Shown here in pieces: positions 9,473 through 17,923 of a stretch of DNA of 64,000 nt (the stretch's first letter is position 1; every line of letters begins with the position of its first letter). The translations under genes and the position numbers were made by a program. A model generated the notes under the pieces. It was not told the origin of the DNA, searched no databases, and worked only from the letters and a program-made list of their open reading frames with translations. The DNA comes from Bacillota bacterium (GTDB taxonomy: Bacteria > Bacillota > Clostridia > Acetivibrionales > DSM-27016): the NCBI GenBank assembly GCA_023390115.1, contig JAEWDM010000009.1, positions 7,326-71,325 on the forward strand, written 5' to 3'.

Positions 9473-11983
9473 GTGAGAAAAAAGACAATTTCGGTAATTT
9501 TGCTTACTGCAATTCTTCTTACTCTTGCAATTCCCCCAATTGCAGCAGGAGCCTCGGCGCCTGAGGGATGGAGAAAGCTGGCCGACTACACTATATTTGA
9601 TGGCGGTTCTATTTCCGGGTGGTCGGGAAGCGGGGGAGGAGAGCTGGAAACGGTAAATAACAATCTGCCTGTAGATACCGATGTAACCTATAACGGGATG
9701 CCGTCGCTCAGGCTTAATGTTTCCGAGTATGTCTCTTCGGGATGGTGGATATCTCTGGTAACTGTAAGGGATTGGTGTACACATGATTTTTCACAGTACG
9801 TACCCAATGGATTCCTTGAATTTCAGGTAAAGGGAAAGCTTGGAGGAGAATATTTCCAGGTAGGATTCAGGGATAAGGTATACGAGCGATCCTCCGTTGA
9901 GGAGAGGGATGTAGTTACGGATGTAACCAGGTATAATGAAATAACAACAGACTGGGTGCATTTTAAGATTCCCCTTAAAGACATCATTGGGGTGGGAACT
10001 GATTTTTCTTCCTCCAATGTAAATTGCCTGGTGTTTGATAAAATTAACACCATGCCCTTTACCGTCTGGATAAGCGATATAAAAATAACCTCTCCCGATA
10101 ATGAGAAGTCGTATGGAGCCGTGAAGGTAAATCAGGTCGGGTTTATTCCCGACAGTGAGAAGTATGCGCTGGTCACTGACTTTGAGGATCAGTTGCAGGC
10201 TGATGCCGGAAGTGCTTTCCAGGTAAGAAATTCCTCCGACGGCTCAATCGCATACGAGGGCGCTCTGATTCTGGTTGAGGATTATGAGGCCATTGATTCG
10301 GGAGAGAGAATACTAAAGGCTGATTTTTCCGCGCTGAGTACCCCGGGGCAATACTACATAAGCGTATCTGCTCCCGGTATAGAGGATTCAGCTAATTTTA
10401 AAATATCAGATGACGCATACAAATCTATTATGGTTGATGCCTCAAGGTATTTTTATTACCAGCGTACCGGCCTTGATCTGGAGGAAGAAAACGCGCCTGA
10501 TTATCCGCGCAGAGATATTACTCCCATGGATGCACAGGCGGGAACGGATTCAGATGCTTCTGTCGTAAAGGATGTATCCAGAGGATGGTACGATGCCGGG
10601 GATAAGGGCAAATATGTCAATGCGGGCGCAACAGCGGTATCTGACCTGTTGTGGGCGTATGAAATGTTTCCTTCGGAATTTGAGGATAACCAGTTTAATA
10701 TTCCTGAAAGCGGCAATGGCATAGCAGATGTACTTGATGAAGTAAAATGGGAGCTTGACTGGATGCTGAAAATGCAGGATTACGTGAGCGGGGGCTTTTA
10801 TGCGCGTGTGCAGTCCGACAATGATGAAAACGTAACCAGGAGAACAATAAGGGACATGGAGGGCTCAAGAAGGGATATAAAGCCTACCGATGATACTGCC
10901 TGTGCGGCAGCCGTGTTATCCCATGCGTATATCATATATAAAGACATTAACCCTGACTTTGCCAGTCAATGCCTTGAGGCGGCAAAAAGAGCATGGACAT
11001 ATCTGGAAAATAATCCGGATAATATCCAGTCTCCGTCCGGACCTTACAGCGTAAGCAACGACAGAAGCGACAGGCTGTGGGCGGCCGCATCTCTGTACAG
11101 GGCTTCCGGAGAGCAAAAGTATAATGATTATTTCAAAAACAACTACCAGCAGTTTGCACAAAAATTTGAGAGCAGCATGGCATACGCGCACACATGGGCC
11201 GATAACTGGTCGACGGCATTTTTCAGCTATATGAAAGCCCAGTCCAGGGACAGCGAGGTGGAAAGCTGGTTTGCTCAGAAGTTTGGAATATGGCTTAATA
11301 ATATTCTTAACAGGTATGAAGAAAACCCCTGGAAAAACGCCATAGTTCCCGGCAACTATTTCTGGGGAATAAATATGCAGGTTCTGAACGTGCCTATGGA
11401 TGCGTATATAGGCTCTATACTGCTGAATACATATGATGAACAGATTTCAAAGCTGGGCTTTGGATCGCTCAACTGGCTGCTTGGAACAAACCCGCTCCGC
11501 AAAAGCTATGTGTCGGGACACGGTGAAAACAGCATTAAAATCATATTCAGCACAATATACAGCTTTGACAACAAGCCCGGAATACCTAACGGATATATGG
11601 CAGGGGGACCTAATAACAGCGAAGGCAAGGGTATATCCAGATTTGCCGCAAAGGCTTACGTGGAAAGCGGTACAGACTGGGTAACAAATGAGCATACGGT
11701 TTACTGGAATTCGCCGCTTGTGTTTATGACAGCCTTTGCAAACTATAGCGGAGAAGCGGAAGAGAAATTTGCATATGGAGACGTTAACGGTGATAAACAG
11801 GTAAATTCGGTCGATTTCTCGTTAATAAGGCAATATCTTATTGAGAAAATAGAAGAATTTCCTGCCGAAAACGGCCGTCAGGCTGCCGACGTAAACGGGG
11901 ACGGCAACATAAATTCAATAGACTTTGCTCTTTTAAGGCAATACCTGCTGGGGATTATTACAGAATTCCCTGCCGAAGTATAA
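9473..11983 (+). CDS. Cellulosomal GH9 cellulase with N-terminal CBM30-like module
   Basis: An 836-aa secreted GH9 enzyme. After a signal peptide (1-26) comes a beta-sandwich of about 180 residues (YTIFDGGSISGWS ... NGFLEFQVKG) that I read as CBM30-like, less securely than the rest. An Ig-like domain starting VKVNQVGF (about 218-305), a GH9 catalytic domain (about 310-760) with RGWYDAGDKGKY and the acid Glu in VTNEHTVYWNSP, and a C-terminal dockerin (about 775-836) follow. Translation starts at GTG 9473, placed by AAGGAGG at 9457-9463. It is a second Ig-GH9 beside the CBM4-type enzyme, but with a different binding module and clearly diverged catalytic sequence, so it is not a recent duplicate. 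The endo or exo mode cannot be read from the sequence. Confidence 0.9.
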   Translation: MRKKTISVILLTAILLTLAIPPIAAGASAPEGWRKLADYTIFDGGSISGWSGSGGGELETVNNNLPVDTDVTYNGMPSLRLNVSEYVSSGWWISLVTVRDWCTHDFSQYVPNGFLEFQVKGKLGGEYFQVGFRDKVYERSSVEERDVVTDVTRYNEITTDWVHFKIPLKDIIGVGTDFSSSNVNCLVFDKINTMPFTVWISDIKITSPDNEKSYGAVKVNQVGFIPDSEKYALVTDFEDQLQADAGSAFQVRNSSDGSIAYEGALILVEDYEAIDSGERILKADFSALSTPGQYYISVSAPGIEDSANFKISDDAYKSIMVDASRYFYYQRTGLDLEEENAPDYPRRDITPMDAQAGTDSDASVVKDVSRGWYDAGDKGKYVNAGATAVSDLLWAYEMFPSEFEDNQFNIPESGNGIADVLDEVKWELDWMLKMQDYVSGGFYARVQSDNDENVTRRTIRDMEGSRRDIKPTDDTACAAAVLSHAYIIYKDINPDFASQCLEAAKRAWTYLENNPDNIQSPSGPYSVSNDRSDRLWAAASLYRASGEQKYNDYFKNNYQQFAQKFESSMAYAHTWADNWSTAFFSYMKAQSRDSEVESWFAQKFGIWLNNILNRYEENPWKNAIVPGNYFWGINMQVLNVPMDAYIGSILLNTYDEQISKLGFGSLNWLLGTNPLRKSYVSGHGENSIKIIFSTIYSFDNKPGIPNGYMAGGPNNSEGKGISRFAAKAYVESGTDWVTNEHTVYWNSPLVFMTAFANYSGEAEEKFAYGDVNGDKQVNSVDFSLIRQYLIEKIEEFPAENGRQAADVNGDGNINSIDFALLRQYLLGIITEFPAEV

Positions 11984-12027
11984 AACTATATTTTAGACAA
12001 TAGTGCTGTTGAGAAGGAGATGCAGAC

Positions 12028-12654
12028 ATGAGAAAAAAGATAATAGTAATAATTTCTATTATTATAGGCATTGGGCTCCTGGCTGTAGCGGTAAATGCGC
12101 TGGTATCAGGCCCATGGCAGGGGGCCCCGGATACCTCAGAGGCCGGCATGGCAGATAAGGATTTAAAGGAAGGGGAGGATGGCTCTTCCGGAAATGACGA
12201 CAGCAGCTCTTCCGCCGAAAAAGCTCCGCGGATGAATGTAGAGATAGGCAGCGCAGAAGGCAAAGCGGGGGATGAGGTATCGCTTCCTGTAATCTTTAAA
12301 AATGTTCCTTCTAAGGGTATAAACAATTGTGATTTTAAGCTGGAGTATGACAGCGAAATATTTGAGTATGTAGAAGTAGCTCCTGCAGATATTTTAGTAA
12401 ATTCTACCTCGAACTTCAGTTCCTTCGCAAATAAGGACAACGGCACTATAAGCTTTCTCTTTCTGGATAATACGCTTGGAAAGGAGCTTATTTCAAAGGA
12501 CGGAACATTTGCAATTATGAAGTGCAGAATAAAAGAAACCGCACCGGCCGGAGATACCGAAATAAAGCTTAAGTCGGTAGGTGCATTTGCGGATGTTGAC
12601 TTAAAGGAAATACAAGCCGGATTCTCCGCCGGAACGGTATCTGTAAGTCCATAA
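12028..12654 (+). CDS. orfX: Membrane-anchored single-cohesin protein OrfX
   Basis: A 208-aa protein with an N-terminal signal-anchor helix (residues 5-26), an acidic and Ser-rich linker (about 35-68) and one type I cohesin domain (about 70-207: MNVEIGSAEGKAGDEVSLPV ... FSAGTVSV). It has no catalytic domain and no dockerin. OrfXp of C. cellulolyticum, encoded at the same operon position, is membrane-associated and its cohesin binds dockerin enzymes, so it may hold newly exported cellulases before they join the scaffoldin. No lipobox Cys is visible, so anchoring should be by the uncleaved helix. AGGAG precedes ATG 12028, and 28 bp separate it from the next GH9 gene. Confidence 0.9.
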   Translation: MRKKIIVIISIIIGIGLLAVAVNALVSGPWQGAPDTSEAGMADKDLKEGEDGSSGNDDSSSSAEKAPRMNVEIGSAEGKAGDEVSLPVIFKNVPSKGINNCDFKLEYDSEIFEYVEVAPADILVNSTSNFSSFANKDNGTISFLFLDNTLGKELISKDGTFAIMKCRIKETAPAGDTEIKLKSVGAFADVDLKEIQAGFSAGTVSVSP

Positions 12655-12682
12655 CATTATTTGCTTACGAGGAGGGTCAAAG

Positions 12683-15202
12683 ATGAATGGAAGAAAAAAA
12701 ACAAGAGCATATGCGCTTTTTACGGCAGTGGTAGTAGCCGTATCGCTGATTATACCCCAGACAGCAGTATTTGCGGCGGCTCCGTCATATAATTACGGAG
12801 AGGCGCTGCAAAAATCCATATTGTTTTATGAATTCCAGCGTTCGGGGGATCTTCCCGAGGACAAACGCGATAACTGGCGTGCGGATTCTGCAATGACAGA
12901 CGGGCAGGATGTGGGCTTAGATCTTACAGGCGGGTGGTATGATGCCGGGGATCATGTAAAATTCAACCTCCCTATGTCATATACGGCATCCACACTGGCA
13001 TGGTCTGTATACGAGGACAGGGATGCCTATGTACAAAGCGGTCAGTTGAAATACATAATGGATGCAATAAAATGGGCAAATGACTATTTTATAAAATGCC
13101 ATCCTTCCCCCAATGAGTATTACTACCAGGTGGGTTCAGGCTCTGATGACCACAGGTGGTGGGGAGCGGCAGAGGTAATGCTGGGCAAAAGCCAGTCAGG
13201 AACGCAGATGACAAGGCCCTCATACAAGGCGACAATGTCAAGTCCCGCATCTGCGGTAGTGGCGGGAACGGCTGCGTCTCTTGCGGCATGTGCGACGATA
13301 TTCAAGGACACCGACCCCGCGTATGCGGAGGAGTGCATAAGTCATGCAAAAGAGCTGCTTGAATTTGCCGATGCCACAAGAAGTGATTCGGGCTATACGG
13401 CGGCAACAGGATTTTACCAGTCCTGGAGCGGGTACTGGGATGAGCTTTCCTGGGCAAGCGTATGGATTTATTTAGCTACAGGCGATGAGGCATACTTAGA
13501 GAGGGCGGAGTCCTATGTACCCAATTGGGAGAGAGAGCAGCAGACCACTACAATAAAATATAAGTGGACGCACTGCTGGGATACTGTACAGGTGGGCACG
13601 CAGCTTTTACTTGCAAGGATCACGGGAAAGAGCCTGTATAAGGAAAGCATGGAAAGGAACCTCGATTACTGGACAGTGGGCTATAACGGAGAGAAAGTAA
13701 GGTATACTCCAAAGGGACTTGCATGGCTTGACCAGTGGGGCTCCTTAAGGTATGCCACAACAGCCGCTTTTGTTGCCGACGTATATGCGGACTGGTCTGG
13801 CTGCACTCCCGAAAAGGTGCGGACATATAAGGATTTTGCAAAGAAACAGGTTGACTATTGTCTTGGAGATACGGGAAGGAGCTTTGTAGTGGGCTTCGGT
13901 ACTACACCTCCCGAGCACCCTCATCACAGGACGGCGCACGGCTCATGGTGCGACAACTGGCAGACCCCAATACCTGAGAATCACAGCCATGTGCTGTACG
14001 GAGCACTTGTAGGGGGCCCGAGAACTACAGATGACTCAAGCTACACAGACGATATAGGCGACTACATATGCAATGAGGTTGCATGTGACTATAATGCAGG
14101 CTTTACAGGAATTCTGGCAAGAATGTACAAGGAATACGGAGGGGAGCCGATACCCGGATTCAAGGCGATAGAGGAAAAGACAAGAGAGGAGTTCTTTGTC
14201 GAGGCATGTGTCAATTCCAGCGGGCCGAACTATATAGAGATAAAAGCTTACATGAACAACAGATCAGCATGGCCTGCAAAAATAGGAGACAAGCTTTCCT
14301 TTAAATATTTCATAGATATATCGGAGCTGCTTGACGCGGGGATAACGGCAGATCAGATAACAACAAAATCAAATTACAATATGGGGGCTACAGTATCGGA
14401 GCTGCTGCCATGGGACGTATCTAATAATATATACTATGTTAATGTGGACTTTACAGGAACGGACATATATCCCGGAGGACAGTCCGAGTTCAGAAAGGAA
14501 GTACAGTTCAGAATCAGCGGTCCTCAGGATACAAAGGTTTGGGACAACTCAAATGACCCCTCTTATCAGGCATTGCCTGATCCATTCCCAAGAGAGCTTG
14601 ATACTGCATATATAGCAATAAATATACCTGTATATGATAATGGACAGCATATATTCGGAAATGAACCCGGAGGAAGCGTAAAGACTCAGACAATCTTAAC
14701 TCCTGTTTACCCTGATGGTCAAACAAGGTTTGATATTTCGGGCCGGAATACTGAAATAAAGGTCCGGCTGACTGATGGAGCGGGAAATGCTCTGACAGGC
14801 AAAACAATAAAATGGAGCAGCAGTGACTCGGTAAATATAGCAAGCGCCGAGTCGGTTACAGATGCTTCAGGCATTGCCACGGTAACAGCAAATGCGGTTG
14901 CACCCTCGGACAGCGGCTATACCACTGTTATAATTGACGAGGCTGTGACTGCAAGCTTTGCAGGGGATCAGAGCTATCTGGTATCCGGCTGTGACGTCAA
15001 CGTATACGCGGAAATAGCCGGAGACATAGAGCTTGGAGACGTAAACTCAGACGGCAGTATAAACTCAATGGACTATGCTTTATTGAAGAGATATTTAATA
15101 GACGATACTACAGAAATAAACACTTTTGCGGCAGATATGGATTCAAGCGGTCAAATAAACTCTTTGGATCTTGTACTGCTTAAGAAAAAACTGCTGGAGT
15201 AA
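12683..15202 (+). CDS. Cellulosomal GH9-CBM3-Ig cellulase
   Basis: An 839-aa secreted GH9 enzyme. It has a signal peptide (1-32), an N-terminal GH9 catalytic domain (about 34-480) with LTGGWYDAGDHVKFN (Asp87, Asp90) and the acid Glu in NEVACDYNAG, and a CBM3 of the type fused to theme-B GH9 enzymes (about 505-655). An Ig-like module of roughly 110 residues (about 665-775, GGSVKTQTILTPVYPDG ... VYAEIAG) and a dockerin (DVNSDGSINSMD, DMDSSGQINSLD) complete it. A fused CBM3c normally feeds single cellulose chains to the catalytic cleft and makes the enzyme a processive endoglucanase. The position after orfX matches cel9H of C. cellulolyticum, but the added Ig module makes a one-to-one name unsafe. 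GAGGAGGG precedes the ATG. Confidence 0.93.
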   Translation: MNGRKKTRAYALFTAVVVAVSLIIPQTAVFAAAPSYNYGEALQKSILFYEFQRSGDLPEDKRDNWRADSAMTDGQDVGLDLTGGWYDAGDHVKFNLPMSYTASTLAWSVYEDRDAYVQSGQLKYIMDAIKWANDYFIKCHPSPNEYYYQVGSGSDDHRWWGAAEVMLGKSQSGTQMTRPSYKATMSSPASAVVAGTAASLAACATIFKDTDPAYAEECISHAKELLEFADATRSDSGYTAATGFYQSWSGYWDELSWASVWIYLATGDEAYLERAESYVPNWEREQQTTTIKYKWTHCWDTVQVGTQLLLARITGKSLYKESMERNLDYWTVGYNGEKVRYTPKGLAWLDQWGSLRYATTAAFVADVYADWSGCTPEKVRTYKDFAKKQVDYCLGDTGRSFVVGFGTTPPEHPHHRTAHGSWCDNWQTPIPENHSHVLYGALVGGPRTTDDSSYTDDIGDYICNEVACDYNAGFTGILARMYKEYGGEPIPGFKAIEEKTREEFFVEACVNSSGPNYIEIKAYMNNRSAWPAKIGDKLSFKYFIDISELLDAGITADQITTKSNYNMGATVSELLPWDVSNNIYYVNVDFTGTDIYPGGQSEFRKEVQFRISGPQDTKVWDNSNDPSYQALPDPFPRELDTAYIAINIPVYDNGQHIFGNEPGGSVKTQTILTPVYPDGQTRFDISGRNTEIKVRLTDGAGNALTGKTIKWSSSDSVNIASAESVTDASGIATVTANAVAPSDSGYTTVIIDEAVTASFAGDQSYLVSGCDVNVYAEIAGDIELGDVNSDGSINSMDYALLKRYLIDDTTEINTFAADMDSSGQINSLDLVLLKKKLLE

Positions 15203-15221
15203 CATTAAACCAGGGGGAGTG

Positions 15222-15286
15222 CGGATTGGAAAGACTTCTTTCCCTCCGTACTTCCCGGCAATACCAAAGTGCTCTGCCTGCCAGAG
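15222..15286 (+). promoter_or_regulatory. Two stem-loops in the spacer between two GH9 genes
   Basis: The first hairpin (15222-15248) has an inner GGAAAG/CTTTCC stem with a 4-nt loop and an outer CGGA/TCCG stem across a small internal loop. The second (15272-15286) is CTCTG/CAGAG with a 5-nt loop. Neither is followed by a U-tract. The spacer is open in the frame of the downstream gene, but the strong AAAGGAGG at 15335-15342 places translation at 15348, so these structures are in the untranslated spacer. Confidence 0.5.
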
Positions 15287-15347
15287 ACAAATTCTGTTAC
15301 AGGGCACTAGAGATTTTGAAGCAGGGGAAAGAGAAAGGAGGAAAGCC

Positions 15348-17894
15348 ATGTCACGTAGAAGAATAAAAATTTCTTCCCTTATTGTAAGCATCATAACGGC
15401 CGTGTCTTTATTGCTTCCTCAATCGGCGGTATTTGCGGCTGATACAGGTGCTTTGAAATATAACTACGCAGAGGCGCTCCAAAAATCAATACTATTTTAT
15501 GAGGCGCAGCGTTCGGGATCCATATCAGGCTCATCTATTCCAACCCGCCTGACATGGAGAGGTGACTCCCAGATGACTGACGGGCAGAATGAGGGCCTTG
15601 ACCTGACTGGGGGATGGGTAGACGCAGGAGATAATATTAAGTTCGGAATTACCAATGCATATACTGCGGGAATTCTTGCATTGGGGGCGATTGAATACAA
15701 GGAGGCATATGAACAGAGCGGCCAGATGAAATGGCTCAAAAATCAGTTGAGGTGGATTAATGACTACTTCATTAAATGCCATCCCGAGCCGAACGTATTC
15801 TGGACTCAGGTGGGGATGACGCAGGAAGACCATAACAACTGGATACCTATTGAGGTAACACATCTGGTGAATGACAGGACGGCAATAAAGCTGGATGAAC
15901 AAAATCCCGGCACTGAGATTGCAATGAGTACGGCAGCCGCAATGGCCGCTTCATCAATTGTTTTCAGGGAAAGTGATCCCGCCTATTCGGATGTGCTTTT
16001 ATCTCATGCGGAGCAGTTGTACCAGTTCGGAGATCAGTACAGGGGAGTTTTCTCCGATGTTGTAAAAAAGACCGATCCTCAGGGGGCGGCTGCATATACC
16101 TCATGGAGCGGCTATAACGATGAACTGGTATGGGGCTCGATATGGCTTTACAAGGCAAAGGAGGATAAGCTGCAGGGAAGCGGCGGAGCCTACCTTAATA
16201 AGGCAAAGGAGTACTACAGCGGGCTTGGAAACCAGGCAAACCAGCCGGTGCATAAGTATAAATGGGCCCATTGCTGGGATGATCAGACCTATGGCTGCTA
16301 TGTGCTTATGTCACAGATAGAGCCTCAGAATTCGCTTTACAGCGGTGATGTGGAAAGGTGGCTCAACTGGTGGAGTGTTGGAGGCAATGAGCATGGGGCC
16401 GACGGTACAAAGGTGGAATATACTCCCGGAGGACATGCCAGGCTTGATAGCTGGGGTTCAATGCGGTATGCGTCTACCACGGCGCTTTTCGCCTTTATAT
16501 ATTCCGACAGAGTGAGTGACACGGCTAAAAAAGCCCGTTATCATGATTTTGCGGTCAGCCAGATTGACTATATTCTAGGTGACAACCCAAGAGAAGCAAG
16601 CTATATGGTAGGCTTCGGCCGGAACAGTCCCCAGCATCCTCATCACCGTACAGCACACAGCGCGTGGGGACAGCAAATGAGCAATCCTTCCGAACACCGT
16701 CACATATTATACGGGGCGCTGGTGGGAAGCCCAACTTCAAACGACGGGTTTAATGACTCCATTGACGATTATGTATCCAACGAGGTTGCCATAGATTATA
16801 ATGCGGGATTTACAGGCGCGCTTGCAAGGATGTATATGGAGTTTGGAGGAGATGCTATACCTGACAGCAGCTTCCCTCTGGCTGATATACCTTACGAGGC
16901 AAAGCATGAGTGGCCGGTGTTTGCAGGAACATATTACAACGGAACGAGCGGTACGCAGTTTACCCTCAGCGTGGAAAACCGATCTGCGTGGCCCGCACGC
17001 CCCAGTGACCAGATTAAGGTGAGGTATTACTTTACCCTCGACGCCAATGATATAGCGGATGTATATATAACTCCGCCTAAAGGCTATAAGGCTGAAGGTC
17101 CTTTTGTATGGGATAAGGAAAACAAGGTTTATTACTTTATAATAGATCTTTCCGGAGACTATCTTTATCCCGGATACAGGTGGGAAGCAGGAGGCCCTGA
17201 AGTGGACTTTACCATAAGCTCCAAATCGAATTCATGGGATTCTTCAAATGACTGGTCCTTTAAGGATTGGGATGAAAATTACATAAACGGTACGCGTAAA
17301 TATGCTCCCAATATGCCTGTATATGAAGGCCCTGCATCGGTAAAGCTGTCGGGAAATGAGCCGGGGGGCGCTTCTGTCAGGACAGCTACAGTTATTTCTC
17401 CGGTTTATCCGGAAGGGCGCGACAGCTTTGACGGTAATGACGGAACCTGCGAAGTAAAGGTTAAGCTGGCCGATTTATCAGGTGTGCCCTTGCCCGCAAA
17501 AACAATAACCTGGACGGGGAGTACCAATACTAAGCCCTTAAGCGGAAACTCCACTACGAACGCAGACGGTGTTGCATCAATGAGCTTTAATGTGCTTCAG
17601 CCTGAAGGCATTTACTTAGTAGACGAGAGCATTACCGTAAGCTTTGCCCAGGACGATAATTATCTTGCGTCACAAGGTACCGCAAGAATTTATGCAGAGT
17701 TCCATAATGGTGGAGAAGTGGGGGACGTAAATATGGATGGTGCTGTAAACTCAATTGATTATGCTCTTTTAAAGAGATTCCTGCTTGACGGGGAGGGTAC
17801 TGTTATAGACCTGGCAGCAGCAGATATGAACAAGGATGGAGCTATAAACTCCGTTGATTTGATGCTGCTCAAGATAAAACTGCTTGAAGGATAA
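15348..17894 (+). CDS. Cellulosomal GH9-CBM3-Ig cellulase (second copy)
   Basis: An 848-aa secreted GH9 enzyme, paralogous to the preceding gene. After the signal peptide (1-31) come GH9 (about 36-490; LTGGWVDAGDNIKFG with Asp92/Asp95, acid Glu in NEVAIDYNAG), CBM3 (about 520-665), an Ig-like module (about 670-790, GGASVRTATVISPVYPEG ... IYAEFHNG) and a dockerin (DVNMDGAVNSID, DMNKDGAINSVD). The start is ATG 15348 after AAAGGAGG. The frame stays open upstream to 15171, but that extension has no ribosome binding site and would bury the signal peptide. Trp-Val replaces the usual Trp-Tyr before the DAGD motif. Position matches cel9J of C. cellulolyticum. Confidence 0.93.
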   Translation: MSRRRIKISSLIVSIITAVSLLLPQSAVFAADTGALKYNYAEALQKSILFYEAQRSGSISGSSIPTRLTWRGDSQMTDGQNEGLDLTGGWVDAGDNIKFGITNAYTAGILALGAIEYKEAYEQSGQMKWLKNQLRWINDYFIKCHPEPNVFWTQVGMTQEDHNNWIPIEVTHLVNDRTAIKLDEQNPGTEIAMSTAAAMAASSIVFRESDPAYSDVLLSHAEQLYQFGDQYRGVFSDVVKKTDPQGAAAYTSWSGYNDELVWGSIWLYKAKEDKLQGSGGAYLNKAKEYYSGLGNQANQPVHKYKWAHCWDDQTYGCYVLMSQIEPQNSLYSGDVERWLNWWSVGGNEHGADGTKVEYTPGGHARLDSWGSMRYASTTALFAFIYSDRVSDTAKKARYHDFAVSQIDYILGDNPREASYMVGFGRNSPQHPHHRTAHSAWGQQMSNPSEHRHILYGALVGSPTSNDGFNDSIDDYVSNEVAIDYNAGFTGALARMYMEFGGDAIPDSSFPLADIPYEAKHEWPVFAGTYYNGTSGTQFTLSVENRSAWPARPSDQIKVRYYFTLDANDIADVYITPPKGYKAEGPFVWDKENKVYYFIIDLSGDYLYPGYRWEAGGPEVDFTISSKSNSWDSSNDWSFKDWDENYINGTRKYAPNMPVYEGPASVKLSGNEPGGASVRTATVISPVYPEGRDSFDGNDGTCEVKVKLADLSGVPLPAKTITWTGSTNTKPLSGNSTTNADGVASMSFNVLQPEGIYLVDESITVSFAQDDNYLASQGTARIYAEFHNGGEVGDVNMDGAVNSIDYALLKRFLLDGEGTVIDLAAADMNKDGAINSVDLMLLKIKLLEG

Positions 17895-17923
17895 GGCTGT
17901 TAAATTTAAGGAGGTGTCGTATT

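Noticed and set aside
15171..15347. N-terminal extension of the GH9 protein upstream of 15348
   Set aside because: The extension would overlap the previous gene, lacks a ribosome binding site and would displace a clear signal peptide; AAAGGAGG fixes the start at 15348.
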